From contig ONUD01000003.1 in NCBI GenBank assembly GCA_900320925.1, forward strand, positions 1 through 14,824: a stretch of 14,824 nucleotides of DNA. Reading direction: 5' to 3'. The number at the start of each line of letters is the position of its first letter. The first letter of the stretch is position 1. A program made the translations under genes and the position numbers. Source of the stretch: an uncultured Eubacteriales bacterium. Its GTDB lineage: Bacteria > Bacillota > Clostridia > Oscillospirales > Acutalibacteraceae. Positions 6,951 to 14,553 of the stretch are shown one piece after another. Under the pieces are notes generated by a model, which was not told the origin of the DNA, did not search any database, and saw only the letters and a list, made by a program, of their open reading frames with translations.

Positions 6951-8591
6951 TTACATAAAGTTAATTTTTTCTAATACATCATCTTTTTTACGGATATTTT
7001 CTTCAAAATAACGGCGGAACTCTGTAATTTGTGCCATCGTTCCCTCTAAGGCAGTGACAGCCACAATGACACGCTGTTCAAACTTCTTTTTGCCGCTGAG
7101 CAGGCGGAAGCCTAAAAAGCCTGCCGAACCCAACATCAAAAATAACCCAATGACAAATGCGATGTTAAAGCCGAAACGAGCCATTGCCGCTGCTGCCGCA
7201 ACGGTGACAATGAGGGCAATGAAAAAGAGAATGACCAGCACGATATTGAACGTATTGATACAGATGAGCTGGAATTTGTTGTTTTCAAAGTAGTTTTTCA
7301 GTCCCACACGCTGCTCTTCCAGATCCTCCCCATTGCTGCTGCCCGTCCAGCCGTCAATGGCAAGCTGGTACTGTACAGGACAGCGTTCCCTGATTTTGAC
7401 CGTCCAGTTGTCAAGAGCTGTTTTGAACCAATCCTTGGTATTCTGCAAGCCGAATTTTCGTACCTGCATATCCGTCTGACCGTCATCCGAGTAAATCGCC
7501 CAGTCAATCATCTGCTTGCCGATATTAAAGCCCTCATGACGCAGTTCCTTGATTTTTTCAAACTGTTCCTCTGCCGTTTTCTTGTTGCCGTCATTGTCGA
7601 TAATCAAGCGATAATACTGCTGTTCTTCTTTCAGCTCCCGTTCTTCCTCATCATAATTGGTGATAAGGCTGGTCAGAACGGCATCTACACGGCTCTTATA
7701 GTTATCGTCCGTATACATCTTTCCCTCTACATTCAGACTTTCCACCAATTCAATCAGCTTGTCATACTTGGAAACGTCCGTAAAGGAGCGTGACACCTCT
7801 TCGGCATTGGTACAGTAATTTTTTATCATTTCATAATTGCAGGAAGCCTTGACGTTGAATTTTTCAAAGTAGCTTTCATAATTGGCTACCAGTCCCTTGC
7901 AGATTTCGGCATCTTCGGAAATAATCTTAATCCATTCGCTGATGATATTGTTGACTTCATGCTCCAACTGCTTGTCCTTGCCAAAAACACCGCCCATGAA
8001 TGCCTGTATCATGACAGCGGTTTCCTGCTGGAGCATAACGGGATTGAGCGTGCGGCAGTAAACTTTAAACCACTCTCTTGCCGTCTGCACCCTCTCGAAC
8101 CGCAGGTTTAAAAGACAGAAAAACAGGGAGGTTTTGATAACGTCCTTTCTGGCACTCTCCGCAAGGGCATTTTTTGCCACTTCGGGATAATTGTTGACCC
8201 ATGCCGTCACCGCAAGCAGGGCATATGACAGCCAGTAACGGGAACTGGTAATCCACAGTTCCTCCGACAATTCTTCAATGGTACTGTTGCGGACAAGATT
8301 GATATCAAAATCCCGCACCACACCGATAATCGTTTTACGGATAGCATCGTAGTTGCCAAACTGCTCTTTCACAATCTGGTCAATCCGCATGATATTTTCA
8401 TGGGCAATCTGCTTTTCCTCTCCATGCATGATGTCGGTACGGAACGCATTGACCCTGTCATAGACATTTTTGGCGGTTTGCAGAACATTTTGCGTGGACG
8501 TGTCCACATTTTTAACGTGCACATCTACCTGAGAACGGAAGGATTCCACCGCACTGTTCAGGTTATTGATGGCATTGCTGACATTAGACAT
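6951..8591 (-). CDS. Membrane-hairpin helical protein, paralogue B (546 aa)
   Basis: Function unknown; second copy of the operon's repeated family. The N-terminal ~60 residues resemble a Ser/Asn/Val-rich coiled coil. The family block runs from YWLSYALLAVTAW (119-131) through LFFCLLNLRFERV (156-168) to W174. A second helical stretch holds NYDEEERELKEEQQYY (312-327), then MIDWAIYSDDGQTD (361-374). Two membrane helices follow (about 445-470, with a VAAAAAMA run, and 474-497), then LLSGKKKF and a coiled tail to the end. There is no signal peptide. The ATG start is preceded by GGGAGGG at 8-bp spacing. It lies 17 bp after paralogue A and 11 bp before the 57-aa gene. The likely fold is a TPR-like or other helical-repeat cytoplasmic domain anchored by a membrane hairpin (inference). 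Confidence 0.88.
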   Translation of the reverse strand: MSNVSNAINNLNSAVESFRSQVDVHVKNVDTSTQNVLQTAKNVYDRVNAFRTDIMHGEEKQIAHENIMRIDQIVKEQFGNYDAIRKTIIGVVRDFDINLVRNSTIEELSEELWITSSRYWLSYALLAVTAWVNNYPEVAKNALAESARKDVIKTSLFFCLLNLRFERVQTAREWFKVYCRTLNPVMLQQETAVMIQAFMGGVFGKDKQLEHEVNNIISEWIKIISEDAEICKGLVANYESYFEKFNVKASCNYEMIKNYCTNAEEVSRSFTDVSKYDKLIELVESLNVEGKMYTDDNYKSRVDAVLTSLITNYDEEERELKEEQQYYRLIIDNDGNKKTAEEQFEKIKELRHEGFNIGKQMIDWAIYSDDGQTDMQVRKFGLQNTKDWFKTALDNWTVKIRERCPVQYQLAIDGWTGSSNGEDLEEQRVGLKNYFENNKFQLICINTFNIVLVILFFIALIVTVAAAAAMARFGFNIAFVIGLFLMLGSAGFLGFRLLSGKKKFEQRVIVAVTALEGTMAQITEFRRYFEENIRKKDDVLEKINFM

Positions 8592-8608
8592 TGCTATATC
8601 CCTCCCAT

Positions 8609-10354
8609 TCAGAACTTCTCCACTGCATTTTTCAAATCCTCTTTGCTTTCATAGCCTCTCTGCACCAGCTTCCTCCAGGAAGCCATTTCATCAAGAGCGT
8701 TTCTCAGCTTGAGAACCGACAGGCGGCATTTTTCATTCAGTTCCTGCACCCTGTCGACCCATCGCCGCCATACCAGAAAACCGCCCACAACGCCCAGTAC
8801 AATCCCCAGCACCAACAGAACAGGAAATGCCTGCGTGGAAACGGCAAGGGCGGCCACGGCGATGAACAGCAGAGCGGCAATACACATCACCAGAAAAATT
8901 TTGATATACTTATCCATGAACACATACTGTGTTTTGTGCTTGCTGTAAAAGAGCTGTATCTTATCCACAGCGGTATCCAATGTATTTTCACTGCATTCCA
9001 GTTCTATCGGGGTCAGTTCGGGTGTGGTGCTGATGGTCAGCTTGTAATCCTGACGCAGCGTGTTGTAACGGTCTTGAAAGTACTGCTCCATGCCCTTGAG
9101 CAGGCGGTCTTTCAGATAGGAAATGGCAAAGCGTTTGACAACAATATTGGTCTGTCTGGGATCCTCCGACAAAGCCCAGCCTGTCAGCAGTTCCCCAAAG
9201 GTCTTTTTCACGCCGATACTGCCGTACAGTTCCTTGCATTTGGCATTTGCCTTGCCGGTATCCCCCTTGGCGGCAATGACAGCTTCGTTGTATTTCAGGT
9301 TTTTCACGACCTTGAATTCTTCATCATCATAGCTGTTGACCAGCTCATAAAGGACATTTTCAATCTGCTCGTGCAGGTTCTCGCCTGTATCATCTTCTGC
9401 CTGATACACATCGTCAAAGTATTTGGCGACCAATGCCATTTTTTCCATATCACTGAGCAGTTCCCGCATCTCCTTGTAATCACCACAGGTTTCCTTCAGG
9501 TTAGGATACTGCTCCTCTGTCACATAGATAAAATGCTTGGCAAACGCATAGGCTTGTGCGGAAACGCTCCTGCCAAAATCTGCACTGGCATCTTCGGTCT
9601 GGCGGAGCATCTTCTCAAAGTAGGAGGAGGCAAGCCGATTGAGTTCGGGATCATTCCGCATGGCTCCCGTCAGATAGGCATGAAGAACGTGTTGCCATTC
9701 CTCCCCCAGACGGTTGGCATCGGACTTGTCCAACAGCCAGATATACCAGTTTCTTGCGGCATCGACTCTGCCAAACCGCAGATTAATCAGCATATAAAAC
9801 ACACAGGACTTGTAGCCGTCCATGGTCATGGACTTGTTCATAGCCCGCAGGGCGGCTTCCTTTTCATCGCTTGCCCAGAGCATGACCGACATACTGGCAT
9901 AAGCCAGCCAATAATCCGTATTGGCAAGATAGACTTTTTCCACCTTTTTCCGCATGGTTTCACTGGAAACCACGTGAGCATCCAGTCCCACCACATAGCC
10001 CAGAGAGATTCTCCGCAGTTCATGGTAAAGACCAAAGCGGGTATAATACTCGTCACTGTATTTGGTCATCATCTTGGACGCTTCTGACAGGTTTTTGAAC
10101 AGGAAATAATGCTCCGTCACATCTGCCAGCAGGTCATACAGCTTTTCTACACTGTCCTCTGCCTGTGAAACCTCCCCCGATACATAGGAAACTTTTTTGG
10201 TTGCCATACTGCCGACATGGGCAATGTTGTCGGTCAGAATGACACAGTTTTGCAGTCCCTCATTCAGCTCGGCTGTCAGCCTTTCATTTTCATGAGCCAG
10301 TCGGTTATAATGATCCACCAATCGGTTATATTCTCTGGCTTCTTCTTCTGTCAC
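8609..10354 (-). CDS. Membrane-hairpin helical protein, paralogue A (581 aa)
   Basis: Function unknown; first copy of the family. The N-terminus (about 3-40) is a Glu/Arg/Asn-rich coiled coil. The family block runs from YWLAYASMSVMLW (148-160) through VFYMLINLRFGRV (185-197) to W203. A second shared stretch, SYDDEEFKVVKNLKYNEAVI (341-360), leads into KGDTGKA, then GWALSEDPRQTN (392-403). Two membrane helices (about 485-505 and 508-529) are followed by a charged coil to residue 581. It starts with GTG; the ribosome binding site AAGGGGGGAG (10360-10369) sits 5 bp before it. An ATG four bases upstream is out of frame and closed at once, so GTG is the real start. It follows the 662-aa gene after 18 bp. 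Confidence 0.88.
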   Translation of the reverse strand: MTEEEAREYNRLVDHYNRLAHENERLTAELNEGLQNCVILTDNIAHVGSMATKKVSYVSGEVSQAEDSVEKLYDLLADVTEHYFLFKNLSEASKMMTKYSDEYYTRFGLYHELRRISLGYVVGLDAHVVSSETMRKKVEKVYLANTDYWLAYASMSVMLWASDEKEAALRAMNKSMTMDGYKSCVFYMLINLRFGRVDAARNWYIWLLDKSDANRLGEEWQHVLHAYLTGAMRNDPELNRLASSYFEKMLRQTEDASADFGRSVSAQAYAFAKHFIYVTEEQYPNLKETCGDYKEMRELLSDMEKMALVAKYFDDVYQAEDDTGENLHEQIENVLYELVNSYDDEEFKVVKNLKYNEAVIAAKGDTGKANAKCKELYGSIGVKKTFGELLTGWALSEDPRQTNIVVKRFAISYLKDRLLKGMEQYFQDRYNTLRQDYKLTISTTPELTPIELECSENTLDTAVDKIQLFYSKHKTQYVFMDKYIKIFLVMCIAALLFIAVAALAVSTQAFPVLLVLGIVLGVVGGFLVWRRWVDRVQELNEKCRLSVLKLRNALDEMASWRKLVQRGYESKEDLKNAVEKF

Positions 10355-10372
10355 ACATACTCCCCCCTTGAT

Positions 10373-12361
10373 TTACAGCATACGGCACTGTACACAGAGT
10401 GCTTTTGCCGTTTCATTCAGACTGCCTGCCTTGTTTCTGGCGGCAACATATTTTTTGAATTTATATCGCACACCCGATACTTCAATCTCACTGTTCACAG
10501 CGGTCTTGTCCCCTCCGAGGGATTCCAATACCGCAAGTGCATTTTCCGGTGTTTCTCTGGCAGTCAGGATATAGCCCTGCACCAGATTGCACACCACCTG
10601 ATCGCCGCCGCTCATGACCGTACAGCTGATACGGGAGGCATCAGAATAGCTGATTCGCAGCATTCGGACAATATTGCCTGTTTTGGCGGCAGACAGATCC
10701 CCGCACTCCAGTACATATTTCACAATGGTCTTGACACTGACCGTTTTCACGGACTGTATCAGTTCCGTAAACAGTTCGGAATTGAAGTGGGCAGGGGTGA
10801 TACATTCCATATACCTGTCCAGCACCTCGTCATAGCTGACGCCTGCTGCTTTGGCTCTTCTGAGCAGTTCTACCTTTTCCTGCGGTGCCAGCGTATCCGC
10901 CAACAGCAGTTTCAGACACGCTGCGGCATTGACAGTCAGTCCCGCTTCCAACAGGAGATAGACAACCTCCTTTTTCACGGCAAAGCTGTCCGCAGAATCG
11001 GTAATATACTTGCTGAGTGTCTGACGGAAAAACGAGCGGTTAATATCGGCAGAGAAAATCTGCTTGACCACAGAAGGCTTGATATCCTTGTCAATGGTGC
11101 ATTTGAAGAGATATTTTTCAATCGTATTTGTCGAGAGAGTCGGCACCAGCGGCAGTAAAAAAGCAAGCATTTCCGAACGGTTCTCAGGCGTGTCATATGT
11201 TTCACACAGATAGTCAGCGATGAACCGTTCCCTGACCTTTTCCGCCACGTCAAATTCCAGCAGCTGCTGTAAAATCTTCTGCTTTCCCTCCGCACTGATG
11301 TCCTCACGGTCAAGCACCTGCTTAAAGTGACTGCCCGTAATTTCTGCATACCTGCCTGTTTCATGCAGCATACACAGATTTTGCAGACAGATGGCATCAC
11401 TGCAATTGTTCAGGGAATAGCTGAGAATCGTTTCAATGTCGGTATCGGAGATGTCCTTGTTAATGACCTGCCGCATCATGTCAAACACGGACTGTGCGTC
11501 TGACAGTCTGGCAACCACATTTCTCATCAGACATTCCAAAGAAGGTCTTGCCTTGGTACGGCAAAGAGCCTGTGCTACGGCAAATTTGGTAGCGGCACTG
11601 TCCTCGGATTCCGACAGATAGCGTTCATACTGTTTTCTGTCTTCATCGGTGAAGTCCGTTTCATGCTGAATCAAAAAAACGGCATTGTCTGCTTTGCGGG
11701 GTTCATCGGGATACTTGCCGAGGACGATGTTCAGCACGGCTTTTTTATCAATGTTGTTTACATTATGCAGGATAGCGTCCAGCATATCATACTTCTGATT
11801 TTTGACGGCATAATTGATAAGATTCCTGTTCAGTTCCATGGAGTAAACCTCCGAGGCTTCAAAGAACGGGAACAATGCCTCTCTTCTTGCTTCGGCTCCC
11901 AGGGAATCAAAAACAAGAATCAGCACACCGATGACCTCAGAGGAATCAAAAAATTCATACAATGCCAATTCCTCTTCGGTGGGGGCATCTCCGAGGGCTT
12001 TGAGTGCCATATAGTCCTTTTTCAGCATGGAAAAATAATTCTGCTGTTCCGCTTTGGAGATTCCCCCGCGGATGATCATATTCATTTCATAGGCAATCTG
12101 GGCAGTCAATGTTCCGGCATAACGGGAGTCAATCTTCTGACATTCCACGATGTTATTCTGGGCATTGTTCATTCTGCCGTAGGCAACATCTAAAATTGCC
12201 TGACGCACCACGTTCTTGATGGTAAACATGGTATCCATTTTTTCCTGACGCTCGATTACCGTGCCACAGTACATACAAGTCCATGTTTTGGTTTCCTTGT
12301 TGTATTGCAGACGGGTCGCCGCACAGGAGGTACATTTCTGAGCGGTATAACTGATATTCAT
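10373..12361 (-). CDS. Zinc-ribbon plus helical-repeat protein (662 aa)
   Basis: I do not recognise a named family. Residues 10-32 hold a zinc ribbon of the form CTSC-x15-CMYC (Cys10, 13, 29, 32), resembling those of TFIIB-like or double-zinc-ribbon proteins. The remaining ~620 residues appear all-helical and soluble, with many Leu/Ala-rich amphipathic segments (for example AVLNIVLGKYP, KILQQLLEF, AFLLPLVPTLS, EKVELLRRAKAAG), as in HEAT-, TPR- or other solenoid scaffolds. The C-terminus ends with a further Cys pair (LCVQC) just before the stop. No membrane helix or enzyme motif is seen. The ATG start follows GAGGAATGTCAG, and the gene begins 14 bp after the four-helix membrane protein. A large scaffold linking the membrane subunits is the simplest guess. 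Confidence 0.85.
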   Translation of the reverse strand: MNISYTAQKCTSCAATRLQYNKETKTWTCMYCGTVIERQEKMDTMFTIKNVVRQAILDVAYGRMNNAQNNIVECQKIDSRYAGTLTAQIAYEMNMIIRGGISKAEQQNYFSMLKKDYMALKALGDAPTEEELALYEFFDSSEVIGVLILVFDSLGAEARREALFPFFEASEVYSMELNRNLINYAVKNQKYDMLDAILHNVNNIDKKAVLNIVLGKYPDEPRKADNAVFLIQHETDFTDEDRKQYERYLSESEDSAATKFAVAQALCRTKARPSLECLMRNVVARLSDAQSVFDMMRQVINKDISDTDIETILSYSLNNCSDAICLQNLCMLHETGRYAEITGSHFKQVLDREDISAEGKQKILQQLLEFDVAEKVRERFIADYLCETYDTPENRSEMLAFLLPLVPTLSTNTIEKYLFKCTIDKDIKPSVVKQIFSADINRSFFRQTLSKYITDSADSFAVKKEVVYLLLEAGLTVNAAACLKLLLADTLAPQEKVELLRRAKAAGVSYDEVLDRYMECITPAHFNSELFTELIQSVKTVSVKTIVKYVLECGDLSAAKTGNIVRMLRISYSDASRISCTVMSGGDQVVCNLVQGYILTARETPENALAVLESLGGDKTAVNSEIEVSGVRYKFKKYVAARNKAGSLNETAKALCVQCRML

Positions 12362-12375
12362 CTGACATTCCTCGA

Positions 12376-13077
12376 TTACTTGCTGTATTCCAGTCTTTGA
12401 TTTCTTTCAGAAATATAGGATCTCAATTGAGAGCAAGTTTGCATGGCTTCATTCTTGTTATTGTTGGAACACTGGAATTTCAGTTCCCTGACCTTGCCCT
12501 TGATAAGTTCGTCCAACTCTTCTGTCACCTCGGTAGTCATGGGGTCGGAAAAGCGGATGGCTTCGGTAATTTTATGCAGTTCATGCTGGAGTTCCTTGTC
12601 CGTACACTGATCCTCAAGGATTTTTACATCCACGGACAGATTTTTGATAGTCCTGACCTTGGTGTCAATATTTTTGTTGATACTCTGGACAGCCTCCTTG
12701 CTCATCAGGGCAAGCACGGCAAAAATGATGAATCCCAGCAGCATGATAGCCTGTATGGCAGCCGCCAATGGCATGGGGGCAATCCCACGGAACAGCATGA
12801 ATACAAAGCTCACAAACAGTTCTGCACAGAAGTAAAAAATCGAAAATGACAGCAGCGGAATATTCATGAAAATGGCTTCGGCATCTACTGTACGGAGCGT
12901 CACGAGCGTTGCGGCAACCACGGCTGCAAAAGCCAGAAACATGAATACATAGCTGACCCAGAAAACTTCATTTTTGTTATCGAACAGGGGCAAAACAATG
13001 ATATTGTAAATCGCAAACGCAGCCGCAAAGATGATGGAAATCATCACATATTGTTTTCTGTCAAGTACTTTTGCCAT
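12376..13077 (-). CDS. Four-helix membrane protein with coiled tail (233 aa)
   Basis: Function unknown. There are four hydrophobic helices at about 10-32, 37-62, 72-97 and 103-126, followed by a soluble, charged helical tail (127-233) with ILEDQCTDKELQHELHKI (153-170) and QTCSQLRSYI (213-222). The short N-terminus, with Lys/Arg at residues 3-8, points to N-in, C-in topology, placing the tail in the cytoplasm. I chose the ATG at 13077 because AGAGGAC sits 7 bp before it. An in-frame ATG at 13116 would add 13 residues overlapping the end of the SPFH gene and has no ribosome binding site. The gap after the SPFH gene is 20 bp. It is the only multi-pass protein of the operon and a candidate membrane anchor for the SPFH protein and the hairpin paralogues. 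Confidence 0.85.
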   Translation of the reverse strand: MAKVLDRKQYVMISIIFAAAFAIYNIIVLPLFDNKNEVFWVSYVFMFLAFAAVVAATLVTLRTVDAEAIFMNIPLLSFSIFYFCAELFVSFVFMLFRGIAPMPLAAAIQAIMLLGFIIFAVLALMSKEAVQSINKNIDTKVRTIKNLSVDVKILEDQCTDKELQHELHKITEAIRFSDPMTTEVTEELDELIKGKVRELKFQCSNNNKNEAMQTCSQLRSYISERNQRLEYSK

Positions 13078-13097
13078 GATAAAGTCCTCTCTTTCAT

Positions 13098-14168
13098 TCA
13101 GATCTTGGTACCGCATTCATTGCAGAATTTGGAACCGGGTGTCAGTTTATTGCCGCAGTTCGGGCAAACGGGGTCGGTTTGCAGTCTGGTACCGCAGAAA
13201 TTGCAGAATTTGGAGCCTGCCGCCACTCTCTGACCGCACTGTGGACAGAATGAACCGCCTGCACTGACGGGAGGGGCAGGAGGGGCAGGGGGCTGCTGGT
13301 AGGGATTCGCTACGGCATTTCTGGTAATATCTGCCACCGTGCCGCTCAAAGCACCGCCCATCATGACACCGCCGACAACACCGCCAATATTGCCCATGGT
13401 GCCTTCATTGCCTGCAAACTTCTCGGCAATATCCATCTGACGCTGTTCCTGCCATGTATAGCCCTCAATACGACGGCTGGAGCTTCTCTCCTTGGCACGG
13501 GTAATGGCTTCATAGTCCTCTTTTGGCACTTCGATGGTTTCAATATTAAAGTACTCCACCTTGATACCGTACTCGTCAAAGATGTCATCAAGACGTTCCT
13601 TGACAATCTCGCTGGTCTTGAACAAATCGGCATTGATTTCAAAATAGCTTTTCTTGCCGTTGATCATAATCTGGGAAATGCAGTCCTTGACATGGGAGGA
13701 AACCAGTCCCTTGAAGTTTTCAATCATTTCCTTGGAGGTATAACGGCTGCGGAAGCCTACAAGCTTGATAAGGAACTTGCGGGGATCGGCAATGGAAAAT
13801 GTCATGCTGCCGTGGAGCATGATATGCAGGAAGATGTCATACTGTGGGTCATTGAGGGTAATGGCTCCCCTTGTTCCCCAGAGCATATCCATCTGGTGTA
13901 CCTGATTGATATAAAACACCTTGCAGGGGAAGGGACTGTTGCCGCCCGTGGGGATATTGATAATTCTCCTCAGCAGAGGCAGATTCGGTACGGTCAAGGT
14001 ATGCCTGCCTGCACCGAACAAATCGGCAGCCTGACCGTTGACACACATGAGTGCCTTGAACGTTTCATCTACAATCAGTTGGGACGTTGCATTAAACTCT
14101 TCTCCCGGATACTTCCATACGAGGTCATCGGGAGAGCCTTGAAATTGAATTACCTGTGAAATTGCCAA
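13098..14168 (-). CDS. SPFH (band-7) protein with two C-terminal zinc ribbons, YdjI-like
   Basis: The protein (356 aa from the chosen start) resembles Bacillus YdjI and the so-called virion-core-like SPFH proteins. It opens with ISQVIQFQG and VWKYPGEEF (18-25), then the GQAADLFGAGRHTL stretch (45-58) typical of this branch. The SPFH domain covers about 20-235 and ends in a charged helix. A Gly-rich segment (259-275), possibly membrane-inserting, and a Pro-rich linker (289-300) lead to two zinc ribbons: Cys308/311/322/325 and Cys335/338/349/352. The start is best placed at a TTG (14168), 8 bp after AGGAG; an upstream in-frame GTG (14177) overlaps that ribosome binding site. YdjI acts with the PspA-like YdjF in B. 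subtilis membrane stress, but no PspA-like gene is seen here. SPFH proteins form membrane-bound oligomers, so this is the likely scaffold of the operon's assembly. Confidence 0.9.
   Translation of the reverse strand: MAISQVIQFQGSPDDLVWKYPGEEFNATSQLIVDETFKALMCVNGQAADLFGAGRHTLTVPNLPLLRRIINIPTGGNSPFPCKVFYINQVHQMDMLWGTRGAITLNDPQYDIFLHIMLHGSMTFSIADPRKFLIKLVGFRSRYTSKEMIENFKGLVSSHVKDCISQIMINGKKSYFEINADLFKTSEIVKERLDDIFDEYGIKVEYFNIETIEVPKEDYEAITRAKERSSSRRIEGYTWQEQRQMDIAEKFAGNEGTMGNIGGVVGGVMMGGALSGTVADITRNAVANPYQQPPAPPAPPVSAGGSFCPQCGQRVAAGSKFCNFCGTRLQTDPVCPNCGNKLTPGSKFCNECGTKI
13101..13247 (-). repeat. Tandem 81-bp (27-codon) zinc-ribbon repeat
   Basis: The 3' end of the SPFH gene holds two copies of an 81-bp unit; the second ends with the gene after 22 codons. 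Both encode CPxCGxxxxxGSKFCNxCGT. The DNA stretch TGCAGAATTT recurs at 13121 and 13202, exactly 81 bp apart, showing recent internal duplication or strong constraint. Confidence 0.8.
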
Positions 14169-14176
14169 AGTGACCA

Positions 14177-14181
14177 CTCCT
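14177..14181 (-). promoter_or_regulatory. Ribosome binding site deciding the TTG start of the SPFH gene
   Basis: AGGAG on the minus strand, overlapping the TAG stop of the 78-aa gene (14180-14182). It is 8 bp from the TTG at 14168 but overlaps the alternative GTG at 14177, so the TTG is favoured. Confidence 0.65.
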
Positions 14182-14416
14182 ATTCTTGATTTTTTCTTGT
14201 CAGATCCGCCTGAACCGCACGTTCGGTAGTGGAGAAAATATCCACACCGTCATCATTTTCAGGAAACAGCGGTCTGACATAGTTCCAATTCACGTTGGAA
14301 CGCAGCAATGTTCCTGTCGTTTCAAAGTTGACGATTTTGTCCCTGAGGATACCGCCGCAGTAATGGCAGTAAGTTCCTGTTTCGGCTGTTTTGCCGCAGT
14401 GAATACAAAGCAACAC
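14180..14416 (-). CDS. 78-aa zinc-ribbon protein, first gene of the operon
   Basis: A short protein beginning MLLCIHCGK, with a compact zinc ribbon CIHC-x9-CHYC (Cys4, 7, 17, 20) filling the first 22 residues. A polar tail follows (NVNWNYVRPLFPEND, 41-55), ending in charged residues. There is no membrane segment. I chose the GTG at 14416: AAGGTGGG (14423-14430) sits 6 bp before it. An in-frame ATG at 14449 would add eleven residues, but has no ribbon-like content or ribosome binding site and lies almost at the predicted transcription start. Its stop overlaps the ribosome binding site of the SPFH gene, so the two are closely linked. Function unknown; the ribbon resembles those on the SPFH protein. 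Confidence 0.8.
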   Translation of the reverse strand: MLLCIHCGKTAETGTYCHYCGGILRDKIVNFETTGTLLRSNVNWNYVRPLFPENDDGVDIFSTTERAVQADLTRKNQE

Positions 14417-14453
14417 AAAAATCCCACCTTTTCCAAAATTCGACACCATTCAT

Positions 14454-14482
14454 ATCATAACATCATTTATGTAAAAAATCAA
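14454..14482 (-). promoter_or_regulatory. Promoter of the ten-gene operon
   Basis: On the minus strand, -35 TTGATT (14482-14477), a 17-bp AT-rich spacer and -10 TATGAT (14459-14454). Transcription would start near 14447, leaving about 30 nt of leader before the GTG of the first gene. It is the only good promoter seen for the ten genes, and the sequence is sigma-A-like rather than typical of an alternative sigma factor. No clear operator palindrome is seen. Confidence 0.75.
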
Positions 14483-14504
14483 CAATTCCCCCTGTCTTTT
14501 GTGC

Positions 14505-14543
14505 AAAAAAACATCGGGAAACCGCAAGATACGGTTTCCCGAT
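14505..14543 (-). terminator. Strong Rho-independent terminator after the surface-protein gene
   Basis: Perfect 12-bp stem ATCGGGAAACCG/CGGTTTCCCGAT (14543-14532 with 14524-14513), a 7-nt loop, then one G and seven T residues on the minus strand (14511-14505). It begins 11 bp after the stop codon of the surface-protein gene and separates it from the operon promoter. Confidence 0.92.
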
Positions 14544-14553
14544 AAGAAAATGG

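Noticed and set aside
8591..10087. A long open frame (498 codons) on the plus strand opposite paralogue A
   Set aside because: It lies wholly antisense to a well-supported gene, has a His/Gln/Phe-rich composition without domain-like features, and has no ribosome binding site or promoter. It is a shadow of the minus-strand codon pattern.
13101..13247. CRISPR-like or other non-coding direct repeats
   Set aside because: The 81-bp repeats are in frame and encode zinc ribbons inside the SPFH gene; no other repeat array is present in the window.
3083..14416. A PspA/LiaH homologue, nuclease, protease or toxin that would place the operon in a known stress or phage-defence class
   Set aside because: I checked each of the ten products by eye and found no PspA-like 220-aa coiled coil and no catalytic motif other than the AAA+ ATPase. 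The coiled segments belong to the membrane-hairpin paralogues.
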